A model generated the notes under the pieces. The model was not told where the DNA came from. It searched no databases and was given only the letters and a program-made list of their open reading frames with translations. Shown piece by piece: positions 1-12,563 of a stretch of 64,000 nucleotides of DNA; the stretch's first letter is position 1; each line of letters opens with the position of its first letter. A program made the translations under genes and the position numbers. The stretch lies in NCBI GenBank assembly GCA_013399855.1, contig VXAY01005021.1, forward strand, positions 186,001 to 250,000, written 5' to 3'. The stretch comes from Oxyruncus cristatus (lineage: Eukaryota > Chordata > Aves > Passeriformes > Cotingidae).

Positions 1-1442
1 AGGAAGCCCTGACACCCTTTAAATGCTTCTTAAAGTCAATGTTCCTCTATGCAGAAGTATATCTGATTGCAGAATCAGAGTCTACTCTGTTTGTGTAACC
101 ATGGAGAACTTCAATGACTTTCTGAAGGACTTCAGTTTATTATGATTGAACTCACAAGTTTAAATGTTTTTTAAACAAATGGCTTTAGCATAAGTATGTT
201 TTTGTCCAAGCAGAGGCTCGCTTTTAGCTTCAGGTCTTTCAGTGCTTTCTTAAGTATGATGACATTGGGTCCGATTTATCAGATAAGAGTAAAATTAACA
301 AAAAACAATACTTGGGGTGCCAAGTATGAGGCTTTCAGGCAATGGGATTGCTAGTTAATAATTAATCACCCATTTGTTAGCTAAACTTAAACAAAACTTA
401 TTATAGCTTAAGTCAGGAATATGAAGATTAGGCCCTCAGCTATAAAATAAAATAGCATGAACAAGAAAAATCAAAAATTTATATCCACTGTTCCTACAAA
501 TCCTTCCTTTCACTCTAAGGCTGAAATCTGTACTCATAAGCCACCTCAACAAAGAAAAATATATTATAAAATATCTCTGTTCATAGACAATGTGTGAAAA
601 AGATGCCTTCTGAATACATCTAAATGTGTGATATTACTGACAGAAAAAAATGGACAAATAGTATTATAACTGGAGGAAAACATGTATGCTAAAAATGGGG
701 TGCTAACCAAATGCTTTAATATTGTAATGAATTATAATTTGCCAGACCTAAAGGTAAATAAGAAAATTAATATTCTTATATATATAGAAATAGAAATTTG
801 GAATACAGAAGCGGGAAGAAATATTAATAGGCTACAATATTCATCCTACTGTTCAAAGATATTAAAATATGTACAATTCCTGTAACACAAAATAAATTCA
901 TGGCAAAAGAATTTGTTTCTATAATAATACTATGATACAGTGTGAAGAGTTACTACTGAAAATTAGCTTACAAAACATGGCTTTGGTTTACAGGGAAAAC
1001 ACTGACTTTAACTTACTAGCTCACACATAATTAGCTTGTTAGCCCTGATAGAGATTATTAGATATTCCCTCTGAAATGAACATGAAGGGCTAAACATGAT
1101 AGAGAAGCTGCTGCTGCACTAGTTCTAGTGCCACCATAAAAGCTAAAACAATCACAGGGACTTTTCCAGAGACATGTATGGAAACAAGAAGTGACATTGG
1201 ATAACAGGAGTAAAGTTTTCTTGTTTTTCAATAATCCTTTTAGCAATCTTCACATCTATATTAAAATCTTAATAACGTCAGCTTCTGTTGAAGACATAGT
1301 TGAGACCAGTTCTCCTTTGTCAGTTCTTCTCCCAAATCCAAAACCTAAACACCTGAAAACAGTACCACCCAACATCTACATATGAAAACAAAAAACATTG
1401 CAGTTCCCTGCATTAAAAGATGGCCATAATTTACCCCAAGTA
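1..1442. other. AT-rich non-coding DNA, no gene seen
   Basis: I see no recognisable exon, RNA gene or repeat here. The stretch is AT-rich and stop-rich in all frames. The longest frames (67 codons or fewer, for example 682-885 plus) have low-complexity Asn/Ile/Lys-rich translations typical of chance. It is probably intergenic or intronic spacer. Confidence 0.7.
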
Positions 1443-1893
1443 CATCGAATCATTTTGGTTGGAAAAGACCTCTAACATCAGAGTCCAACAATTAACCCAG
1501 CACTGCCAAGTCCACTACTAAACCATGTCCCCAAGCACAATATTTACATGTCCTTTACATACCTCCAGGGATGGTGACTCAACTGTTTGCCTGGGCAGCC
1601 TGTTCTGGTGCTTGACAACCCTGTTAGGGAAGAAACTTTTCCTAACATCCAATCTAAACCTCCTCTGATGCAACCTGAGGCCATTTCCTCTTTTCTTATC
1701 ACTTGTTACCTGGGAGAAGAGATTGCCCCTCAACTGGCTACAACCTCCTTTCAGGTAGTTGTAGAGAGTGATAAGGTGAGCCTCCTTTGAGCTCCCCCTG
1801 AGCCTCCTTTTCTCCTGGCTAAACAACCTCAGCTCCTCATAAGACTTGTGCTTCCAGACCCTTCACCTGCTTTGTTGTTCTTCTTTGAAGCCT
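1443..1893 (-). mobile_element. CR1 LINE, 5'-truncated 3' end with ORF2 C-terminal remnant
   Basis: This is the 3' end of a chicken-repeat-1 non-LTR retrotransposon lying on the minus strand. Read on plus, it starts with the inverted CR1 terminus (aatcattttggttggaaa) and runs through cctgggcagcctgttct-type sequence that is hallmark CR1 3' DNA. The minus frame 1518-1826 stays open for 102 codons and spells the C-terminal tail of CR1 ORF2, including [17 protein letters not shown] and [15 protein letters not shown], which is typical of the region after the reverse transcriptase. The reverse transcriptase and endonuclease domains are absent, so the copy is dead on arrival through 5' truncation. 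Divergence from the usual motif (VKHQNR for VKHWNR; KGHVN near the end) marks it as old. The left end is clear; the right end, in the cagacccttcacctgctttg region, is accurate to about 30 bp. Confidence 0.93.
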
Positions 1894-4725
1894 TTCCTAT
1901 TGAAGGAGCTGTGTGTGAACAATGAATGTTTTAAACACTGCTCAAGATGACAAGTCCCACCTCCTGTCTTCTTGCTTTCCCTGCCTCAGGCAAGCAGTTT
2001 TCAAGACAGCCATTCAAATACCAACCAGAGACAACTTCATTTAGTTAAGGTTCTCCTCCACTTGCTGTTCACATTCAAAGTGAAATCTAATCTGTGAGGA
2101 GATGTAAACTCTGGACAATTGATAAGATATGATGAAATGCTTAACAAATGGCCTCACTTGTGTTGTCCAATTTGTATGATAAAATCTTACATCTGTGAAA
2201 GTAATTCTTTCTGACATCTCCAACTAGGCAATAGGCTGTCCAAACAGTGCTGTTCAGTCACAAATTCTGAGGCTATAGAAGTGAGAAGAAAACAGTGTAG
2301 ATAGAAATTAAAGCCTACTTACCCTGAACAGTCTGGGTTCTTTTCTTAAACTCCAGATTTTTGTGTGGAGAGAGGAGAAATCTGTTCATAACAGTTACCC
2401 TTTTGTGGTTTTGTATTTTTAGAATTTGTTGTGGTCTTGTGACTAACAGCAAGGAATGGCCACAGGGTAATTGTAATATGTTAATGAAACCCCACTCTGT
2501 TCAACTTCCTTGAAGATTCTTTTTATAGATTTCACATTGAGGAGGAAATGAACCATAAAAAAAATGTGCTACCTAGAAAATGATAAATCATTTACCACTT
2601 ACCTCCTTTTTTTTTCCTTGCTGTATCACTCTTCAGCTTATTAAAACATTTAATTTATTCACTTGTCCTCCCTGTGTGTATCTTTATGGATTTTGCTTCT
2701 TCAGGTAAAACCTGCAGGCATTATTTTCATACTTAAGCAACCACATTTTGTCATCTAAATGGTTTAATAAAGTTCTTTCCAAAATTGCTTCACATGTGCA
2801 ACACCCCTTATTTTATCTCATTTGTTGTCAGGAATAGGAACTATATGAGAACAATTTAGGAACCTTTTCTCTGGGTATCTAGTTTTATTTACTTGAGCTT
2901 GAAAATTTTGGCAAGAGTTCATCACCTGGAATAATGAATCACTGAAAAAAGGACAGATTGTCACTGTGGGAAAAATGCCAAAAAAAAAAACATAAATCCT
3001 CAAGGTTTTCCATCAGCAGTAAATGCCTACACTTCTAGAACTGGTGACTCTATTTAAATGTATATAAACCTGGCCAAGCAATTCCTTGGTTTCAGACATC
3101 TTGAAGAAAAAAATTTAAGGTAACCTCAGTAATCCCCTCAGGGAGAGCTAGATGCTGATACAAACACATTACATAATAGCACAGACAGCGTCATTTGACT
3201 TGTGCCTTTTCTGTGTTCATGGCCTTTATTTAATGATTATTCATTGATGGTTTTTGATTGCATATGTCATGCACCAAGCTTATATCATCAATAAACTTCT
3301 TTCAGTAAATGGACAATAATGAAATACCATAATCAAAGCAAAGTGGAATTCCTCATAAACTGAACAAAAATTATTGAGTGTAGTCTCCTGAAAAAGGAAA
3401 TATTCTGTCACCTCCGGCACTGTTGTACTCCTACAGAAGCAAATGCCTCTCTCTTCTAAAAATCACAAGGTACAATGATCTTGCAGTGCCTTCACTGTAG
3501 TGTTATGCATTCAATCAATTGTTTCCATACTACTGTGGACTCAGTTATCACTTTTATGAAGAAGCACAATGAGCTTTTTTCCAGGCAAGCCATGTCCTGG
3601 ACTTTTCTTGCAATGTAAATGAAAGTTCAAAACACATAAGTAGCCTAGTAAGAACCCGAGATTGTCTATTTCAATTAATTCAATAATTCAATAATTAAGC
3701 AGCCTGTTACTTAAACAACCTTAACCCTTTATTAAAACATGCTTTGCAACACTGAAGGTATAAGTCTACCCACTGACTTAGCAGATAGTGGGTTTTGGTA
3801 TACAGCCATGTGAGTAATGTAGGGACATAAAGCTGAACTTGTTCTTTCTCATGTCTTCCCATGCTATCCCAGAATATCTTGCACCTCGTTTGGTGTGCTC
3901 CAGAGACCACAGAGTGGTGATTGGTATAAGAACCAATATCTCATTTTGTAGATAGTGTGGGTTCAATAAACTAAGATCTGCTGGAAAACAATGAAGCACG
4001 ATCCATTTTTAAAACTTACTGACTTCTGAGTTAGGTTCCTAGATGACTTACATGCCTATGTAAATTTAATTCTCTATTTTTTGTTACCTCCTTCGCTAGC
4101 TCACTCAGCCTGCTCACTCATATACTGTACCTTCTTTCTTTCATCAGCTTACTCAGTGTGCTAGGCAGTAAGCTGTTTGTCATAGGGTACCTGTCATTTC
4201 TTATATATCCGTAGAATGCCTCAGCTCTGCCAGAGATTACAGATGGTACTGTAATGTAAGTGCTATAACTCAGAGGAATGTAAAAATAAAATCTGGTACA
4301 TCTGTGTTACATATAATGATGTTTTATTTTCTTTACATGCTCATTATACTCTAACTAAATATGTCAAAAATTAAGTGAACAGTGCTCAGATCTCCAAGGA
4401 TTATATCAAGGGACGTGATAAAATCCTTAGCTGGTACAGAATTCATTTCATGGAAGACAAAATACTTAAGTGTCAGTGGTTATTTTAACTGTACTGTGAA
4501 TTATTCCATAGAAATAAGTAATAAATTTATATGCAGAAGCTGCTTCTGTCAGTATTAATTACTGCTTTTCCCCCCACTCCACCACTAATTCTTGATCTCT
4601 GTTTATCACCCCTTCTCTATGCCTCCTTCCCATGCTCCATTAGAAGCTCTTTCTTCTTTCCAACTCCGTAGCCCTTGTTTAAAATTTATTGAAAGATCTT
4701 GCTTCCTGTTTTGAGAACACAGGGA
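1894..4725. other. Non-coding DNA, no gene seen
   Basis: I see no recognisable coding exon or repeat. Short open frames, such as those at 2818-3003 and 3707-3999 on minus, overlap each other and translate to unfamiliar sequence. A weak local repetition of ctcactcag/cttactcag words occurs near 4095-4160. Confidence 0.6.
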
Positions 4726-4778
4726 TGTTGAGTCCTACAGTGTTGACTGAGTCCTACAGTGTTGACTGAGTCCTACAG
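4726..4778. repeat. 19-bp tandem repeat, about 2.8 copies
   Basis: The unit tgttgactgagtcctacag occurs exactly twice (4741-4759, 4760-4778). A third copy lacking the actg step precedes them (4726-4740). Two identical copies in a row imply a recent slippage event, and the locus could be length-polymorphic. It is not part of any repeat I recognise. Confidence 0.9.
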
Positions 4779-7700
4779 GACCTTCTGTGCAAGTGCTATC
4801 CAGGCATTCCTGTCCCTCTCCTTCTCCTCCCATTACCTGTATTCGCTCATTACTGATGGACTACCCATATAGAATGTTTAAGAATATCAATATCAAAAAT
4901 ATGGAGCTACTGCTCCAAAAGTTATTACTAGTGCATTTTGGGGACTTCTAACATGATCCAATCTTTTAGACGGTCCACTAGACTATAGACCATGACACTT
5001 GCCTCTCTCTCGTACAATGTTTAGCCAAGCCATTTTATCTCTGCTTTAATTTCACCATTTTGACAAAAACACTGTAAATTCTCAGGATGAAAAACATTAT
5101 AAGATACCTAATTTCATTTGGGGAGCTTACCAGTTCATAGCTAAGTATGTAACAAAATAATTAAACCAGAGTCTGTCATTATATTCCACTTTCCTCACAT
5201 CCCTTGCTCTCAATACCTGTATTAGCCTAGAAATGTGTTGGGTTTTTTCTTATTTAAAAGCATATTAGAGTAAATATTGATCTCTTAGGTGTTGAAAACC
5301 TTTTTCTTCACTACATATAGCAAGGCCTCTCTGTTTCCAGGTTACAAACCTCAGTTGTCTAAAGGGAGATAAAATTAATTTTGGCCTCAGTGGATAGGCC
5401 AATCCTATCATGACAGGCACAATCTATGTAAAATGTCCCAGTTCAGCACAAGAGACACTCGCTTAAGAATGGTTTAGTTCAGCTAAAGCCTCCTCCTAGC
5501 TTGTTTCACTGTGTTATGCCCTGACCAAGGAACAGGTAAGCAAAGATGCAGTGGTCTTTCACACGAGACTAATACAGCTTTTGTTGGATTTTATGATATT
5601 AGCATGAAATGTCTACTATTCTAACAAAACCTTGTTTGGGTTTTCTGATGAGAGTTTTAGTTATTACTCCAACAACCAAGGGAAAAAAAGAAAAGATTCC
5701 AGTCATGATTTGACACTTGAAGCAGATGTTACTCCAGAGGAGGACTAGAACACATTAAGTGCTCTCCTATAATTTCTGATATCCATGGTGGCTGTCACCC
5801 ACTAGCTGAAGCTCATAAAAATTTATCAGCACTTGACAATGCACTTGGAAAGACTGAATTCTCTGGAAATATGCTTCACTGAGGAAACACAGGAAAGTTG
5901 GATTGCTTACAATGAAGTGATTGAAATGACTGCCAAGAAAAACGCATGCAGGTTTCATTATAACTATTAATCTAATAGGTTCACATTGTACTCTCTATTT
6001 AAATCAGAAACATATCTACAATTTCCCACACTTACACTACTATTAGCTTTAGGTGAAGAAAGGAAAAAACAGATGAGGCATCAGGCTTGGGACTGTAAGC
6101 ACTGTGTGTAACCTAGAAGCAACCCTGGCCACTTTTTTTCAACGCAAAACAGAAATGGAAACAAACAAAACCTTCTATAACTCTCCAGCCAATTCACTTT
6201 CCATACAACAGGCTGCACTTGTTGTCTGTTCCAACCACTGCTGCAGAAAGGCAGCCAGCCACTGGATTTCCATCCCCATTACCCTTGTCTTGCCATTCTT
6301 TGCCTGATTTTCTCTCTACAAAACTAAGGGAAAGATTGGAGCTGAAAACCTGGTGCCAAACATCAAAATCATTTCCAGCCCATCTCTGATGTGACTGTTG
6401 AAAACACACAAAAATAGGAACATCAGTGTGTCCAGAACTGCAGTCATGGGCTACCATGTTAGAAATGTCTTTTTGTTTATCATCTATATTATTCCATAAA
6501 TTATCTATACTTTAGGCCATGCCTATGGCACATACAGCTAGCTACCAAAACCGTCTTACACCCTGCAACAAACTTGAGTTCTTTCATAAAAAGGTAAGGT
6601 ACATAATGTGCCACAAAGTAAAGAGAACAAGGTTTTTTCTAGTATCTAGCAGAAAAAAAGGGATGTTTCAAATAAAATTTCTACAAAATGCTGGGAAGCA
6701 AGTGATGTTCCATGGTACAGGAAAAGGTTTAAAAAATACCACTTAGGTAGTCAATCTTAGCCATAGGAAAAACACTTCCTGACCTCAAATCTGTTCACTG
6801 GTTTAATCCTGAGTTTGTGAGCAATATATATGAATCAGGCATGTAGGAATGTTATGCCACTAAAAATACTTTTTACATCTCTACCTCCATTGCCCAGAGG
6901 CAGGTGAAAAAAGAATTCACATTATGGATCAAAGAAGGAAGAATTCTTTCTAGCCCCCAAAAGTAATCACTGTAAACCCTGAAGCACGGGATTAGTATAG
7001 TATAAATACAGTATATACAATATATATTACACCACCTTTTAAATTCAAACCCCTATTAAATATCTTGTCACAGATATTAAGCAAATTAAAGTCTTAGCAA
7101 GTGTATTCAGTCACAGAATACTATCAATGCATTCTTGGAAAGAACTGCAGAAATTCTACTCTACAAAATAGTACTGCATGTTACGCTTTTAACCTGACAG
7201 ACCAGAGTATAGAAGACTGCTTCATAAAACCTACCATCTACTCCAAGTTACTAATTAAGTTCCTAGTTTTTAGGAGATGTTAAGTCACAGAAAAATCTGG
7301 TTCATAGAAGGATACTATTTTCCAGAAATACGACAAGTATTTTACTTTTGGAGATTCTGACTGAGGTTGCTGAGAGGTCCCTAGTATGCAGTACTGGTTC
7401 TTCAGTGTCAGATGCATCTTTGTGAATCAGATTATCTGCATTGAAACTTTTTTGGCAATCTGTGTTTTAACGAACTTATGAGCCACAAGTCTTTTGGCAT
7501 TCAGAAAATTCAGTACCCTGTTGTGGTGTTTCTATGGTTTTGCAACTTCTGACAAGTGCAGTGATGGGGACAGGAGTAACCAGAGTCAGCCTAGATAAGA
7601 TATTGTCAGCAGTAATCCAGCTGGTGCTTTTCAAACATGTTTGTAATGGCCATGAAAGTACAACTTCTCTGCCTTGAAGGCAGCTTAAGGTTTTGATTAT

Positions 7701-10639
7701 GAGTTATTGGCATAAGACTTAGACCCATTTGCCGGTCAGATCATCTTTTGCTGTCATTCCTTGGCTTATGGTCATCCTGGTCCAACAGTTAACGGGTTCC
7801 AGTAGGGAACCAGACTCTGGCAGTCAGCAAGACTCTACTAGATCTATTTATCATCCTGATTTTCAGTTGACCTCTAGGTCATTTTTAGTAACAGAGGCAG
7901 AGGTCTAGTTAGTGAAGACTTTTATTCCCAAAGGAGTCATATTTTCTTGATACACTGTTTTAATTTATGTAAGTTGCCCAGGTGCCAACATGATGGCCTG
8001 TATAGCAGATCTGAAAGAAACAATCAAGGGACAATGAGTAATTGAATGGCTTTGCTTAAATCATTATAAAAAAGTACCTGGCAGAATAACAGACAATTCT
8101 ATAGCAATAACCAACACAGAATCTCTTTTATCAGACTTCCTTATCACACACAGTTCAGCAGCTAGTTTGAAAGGCTTTATATACCAAACTAACTAAAAGC
8201 AATATTTAACAGAGAGTTATTTTCTATGTCACTGTAAATCATTGTTTAGCTTTATGCACTGAAACGGTGGAACTGAGTCCGTTATTTTCTGATGTTTGGA
8301 TTTCTACAGTAAAGAATAGGTGGATGAGAACAAAGAGGGCATCTGACAAATATGACAGCCCAAATATTATAGCCCAGAAGGAAAGAAGAAAGGAAGACAG
8401 AATGGGAAAGAAATGGCAGCACTACGACAGTCATTGAGGGTTTTTTTTGTAGGCTATACAAGGTAATTGGTTGTAATGTGAATTATGCTTCCCAAGCCAA
8501 ATGTGAGAGTGCTTAACAGACACAGAGGTCAATTATCTCTTAGTAGAGCCTGCTCAGAGAAAGAGGCTATTGCAATTAAAATACACTATTAAAAATGGTT
8601 AGCCATTTTAGTATTTTAAATCACTACCCTTCTGAAGAAGCTGTGCATAGTTATTCCTGTCATTGTATGCCTCACAGAATACTCTGTCCTTGGAAGAAAA
8701 AAAATCACTAAAAATATTATTCCTCCGAGTTTCTTCTGGTATGAGCCTTGGAAATCTGAGGTTACTCAAATAAAGACATCAGAAACTTATTTCTAAACAC
8801 TGTATATTGCTCACTTCTAAATACTGTTTATGTTTACCATGTCAAAAAGGGAAATTTAGAGATAAAGAGTACCTAGAGAAAAAAGGTTGTAATTTGCAAA
8901 TGTGATTCCAGGTCTCAGTGTTGACAATCTGTTGTGGTGTTGCAGATTACAGGGCAGTCAGACTCAAGTCAGGACTCTGTTTTGCTTCTCACCTTTCATA
9001 TGACTTGACTTTGAAATAGTTGGTCCTCTTGTATCTCTTTGAAAAACTCTACCTAATTTTTGTGGCCTTTATTAAGGAAGTTAGATCTTTTTGTTATAAA
9101 CTTTTAAATATAAACTCTATTCAGGGTCATACCACATTTCATTTTGGACAGAAGTAGAATAAGCACTGCTCAAAAACACTGGCAAAAACCATTCCAAAAG
9201 ATATATGATGCAAAAACAGATGTACTTTTCTTATATTAATGTATTTACTTAAAGCAACAGACATTTTTCAGGATGTTTGATCCCAGCCTTTCTGAAAAGG
9301 ACCTTTGTATAGAAAAGTTCACATCATACTATGGTGACTGAAAAACAAGGTGGGGCTCTGCCACTAAAAAAAATATGATATAAAACACTGAAAGTGTTGT
9401 TTCACATAAACAAAATGTAACTTCTCATCAATTAGCACAATAAAAGTAAGAGATGTGGTAAACAACAAAAATACAACAAGACCCTTTCCCAGCTGACACC
9501 AATAAACCACAAAGTTCTTTTCACGATGAACATTCTCAGCAAGGCTAAATATAGGATTTATTTAGCTATCACTTGAGAAATCTCTTTGTTTGAGAGCTGC
9601 TAGCTAGAAACAGGAAGTGATTATTCAAAATCACTAATACAAACATGAAAATACATTCTCTTCAACAAGAAGAAATCTACCCAGTAAATAAACCCTTCTT
9701 CATTTTCTAAGTAAAGTCAGTTGAGAGGCAGCATTTCTCCAAAAAGGGCTGGGTTTCCTTCCTTCAAAATACAGCAGATGCTTAAGCTGGACTTCCAGTT
9801 CAACACCGTATTATCTTGTGTACATTTTTGTTTGTTTTCTTTGCCGTGTTCCTCTTCTGAGAGATTAGTTTCACTGATCTTCAATGAATTTTGTAACAGT
9901 GAAATCCATTATCTTACACGCAATTTCAAAAATGGTAGCTTTGAGTTTACATTTTCTGCAGCACATCCCAATTTAACATGTTGAATATGCACTTGTCAGA
10001 CTATTGCAGCATGTACAAAGATTCTTACAAGCACAATTACCTCTGATGTATGCATGACACAGATACCTCATTCCTCAGCAAAACTGTTTTTCTTGCAGAG
10101 TTTGAAAAATTTATTTTGCAAGATTGTAGTTGTTCTTATTTGGTTTTAAGGGGATTTTTTTGCCTTTCTGGAAAGGTAACATTATTTTGAAGATTATTTG
10201 GTTCTACTCTAAGGTAAAGGTAAAATCACACCACTAGAAACAACTTCCTAAAAGTAAATTTGTGGTGGAATTTCAGACACTGAACATGTTCCTTAAAATC
10301 CTCTTATTCAGGCATTTATACTTGGAATATATATACCTGTTGCTTGCTTGCTTACTTGTTTGTATAACTAGCTAGGCCTTTGTGATAATTTAATATTTAA
10401 GAATGTTATATAGTTTTCTGTGAGTGTTCAGCTAGGTCTTATAAACAGAGAAAAACATATAAATAAGCTAGAAGACACTACATGTTGGTCCAGCTTCCTG
10501 GATCAACATGCCAGTCACTCTTTGGAATATTAGCTAATACTAACTAGTGTAGAATCCATTAAAACTTCTGAGAAGTTTTAGCAGACCAGGGTATTTTTCT
10601 GGTTCAGACATCTGTAGAACCACTTTCTACTTTAATGGT
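4779..10639. other. Non-coding DNA, no gene seen
   Basis: Nearly 6 kb without a recognisable exon, RNA gene or transposon. Open frames reach only 87 codons (6194-6457 minus; 9721-9984 plus) and are unfamiliar. Local symmetry: a 9-bp inverted repeat around EcoRI-type palindromes (6910-6918 with 6941-6949) and a 12-bp stem-loop at 10481-10510. The rest looks like neutral spacer. Confidence 0.6.
10481..10510. other. Short stem-loop, 12-bp arms, 6-nt loop
   Basis: The arms catgttggtcca (10481-10492) and tggatcaacatg (10499-10510) pair over 12 positions, one of them G:U if transcribed from plus. The loop is gcttcc. The flanks do not extend the stem, so it is too short for a microRNA precursor. 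A few such stems are expected by chance in 64 kb, so no function is claimed. Confidence 0.45.
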
Positions 10640-10670
10640 TGACGTCATCAGCTGCTTTACACGTGATCAC
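10640..10670. promoter_or_regulatory. Cluster of palindromic TF motifs (CRE, two E-boxes, GTGATCAC)
   Basis: In 31 bp lie a perfect palindromic cAMP-response element TGACGTCA (10640-10647), the bHLH E-box CAGCTG (10649-10654), the CLEAR/MYC-type E-box CACGTG (10660-10665) and the 8-bp palindrome GTGATCAC (10663-10670). A full CRE binds CREB/ATF dimers; CACGTG binds MYC/MAX, USF and TFE factors. Both contain CpG, which is scarce in the surrounding AT-rich DNA, so retention of two CpG-bearing sites side by side hints at an active or hypomethylated element. No TATA box or initiator is obvious, so a distal enhancer fits better than a promoter. Binding is inferred from motif content only. Confidence 0.4.
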
Positions 10671-12516
10671 TTCCCCTGAACACTTTTCAGCAGAGAGCTG
10701 AAAAGGATCACAGGTTTTTTTCCCAGCATAGGGTCTATGGCTGTTCGGGATTAACATTTAATAATTGTTATCTCTGAGAACAATGCAAAACAATATATAT
10801 TTTTTTCCTCATCATCTGCATTTTTAATTTGCTTTGCAGAACAAGTCTGCAAATGACCCAGGAACTACCCAAGGGTATTATCCTGACCTACAGAGGCTGT
10901 GTTTATCCCAGTAGCAAAGAATATGCAAACAATCTCACTTACAGTTTTCTCCCATTTCAAAAAGAGATTAAATTTGTCAGTGCATTGTATGGCTCACAAC
11001 AGTCATGTTCGATCCCAACAGCACTGACTTCAAGGGCTTGGATGAAAACAGCAAATGGATGAAGATATCTCCTGGAGGAACAAATGATTCTTTGAGGAGA
11101 CAGAAGGACCCTTAAAATCCTTGATGTCTTTATATCACCCTCTTGCAAGAAGAATACATTGGATACACATAGGTTTATGGTAGATACAAGGATATACATA
11201 AGGTTAAGACATTCCAAAATTAATTGAGCTAAAACTTTTCTTCTATCCACAGCTGCCTGTGTAACCCAAACTTCCATGATTCCTTGGCTTATTGTAACCC
11301 TTTGTAGCCTGACACAACAATATGAAAGAGTCTTCTTTTGCCAAAAAGTCCACTTGCTCAGCATCATGGACAACAGAGAATACACAGCTCTTGCTGCTGT
11401 CACTCTCTGATGAACACAGTCAAATCCAAGGTTTCAGAAACCTTCTCAGAATAGCCTGGCTCACCTACATGAGTATCCCTGTTCACAGCCCTGACCTTAT
11501 TGCCCCAGAGCAAAGAAATTGCTAACCTTGACAGAGAAACACGTTTCTTAAAGAGAGGGAACTAGTACATAAAGCTGAGGTTCATATCTGGAAGAAATCA
11601 GGATACAACAAAATCTCAGCTGTTCCAATACAAACAGCTAAACTTACTTTTTGAATTACCTATCCACCTGTGTATTCCAGGGTCTATGTCCCACTAATTT
11701 GGTAAAGAATCAGGGAACAAGACAAAAAAATATTTCTTCTTTCATATTTTTACTAGTCTAGGAACACATTAGAACACTTTAGAAGACTCTAAGAGCCTCA
11801 GGGAAGGTGGGTGGAAATTCAGTAACACTGAATATGCTCAGTCTAATAATTGTCCTCAAGAGGTACTTCTTACAATTGAAGCTGTACCATGTTATTTGTT
11901 ATTTAGTTTGTCTGTTTTGGGAGGATACAGGAGTTGCTTTTTTTGAAGTGCTAGTTGACCACATAGTGTACAATGAAAGTAGTTGAGTTTGCTAATTTGA
12001 AATAAGTCCTAAAGACTTTAATATTCCTTGAGCTATAGCAACACAGAAAGTCATTCCTATTTAATTAGTTAGGCCAAAGTATTTGCAAAACAATTAAGAA
12101 TGTAATTTAATTTTGGTGTTTGGTAAACATCCAGGGATTCATTCATTCTGAACTTATGACCTACATGTTGAGTTTACTTTGCAAAGTATCGTTAAACCAG
12201 TCAGTTAGAACTCACAATTAAAATGCATGACATGGCAAACCTAATAAGTATATATTACAAATTAGAAATATGTGTTAATTTTTATTTTTTTTAAAAAAGT
12301 CTTCATAGCTTAAAAAATGAACTGTGTGGTCAAATCAAAATGGTGTCAGTGAGGAAGTCCCTTTGAAACATCTCCATGAAGCCTGAGGTATTTAGCTCTT
12401 TAAGAAATTATTTTCCATGTTGCCTCCTCATTCCCATGGAAAGACTAATTCAGTGTACAGGTCCCAATAGGGCATTGTGCCTAGACAAACAGCTTCCACG
12501 AGTGCCATTCAGGGTA
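10671..12516. other. Non-coding DNA, no gene seen
   Basis: The frame 10957-11403 minus (148 codons) is among the longer ones in the window, but its translation matches nothing I know. It overlaps other frames on plus and has no convincing splice-site framing. Otherwise AT-rich spacer. Confidence 0.5.
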
Positions 12517-12563
12517 GATATAGGGACTGCAATATCACTGGGATAGGGATAGCAATATCACTG
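12517..12563. repeat. Imperfect tandem duplication, about 23-bp unit
   Basis: A unit of the form gatatagggactgcaatatc/actg is followed directly by ggatagggatagcaatatc/actg. The shared 3' half gcaatatcactg is identical. This is a small local duplication with no recognised repeat family. Confidence 0.7.

Noticed and set aside
10957..11403. 148-codon minus frame
   Set aside because: Unfamiliar translation, overlapped by other open frames, no splice or start context that favours it; treated as chance.
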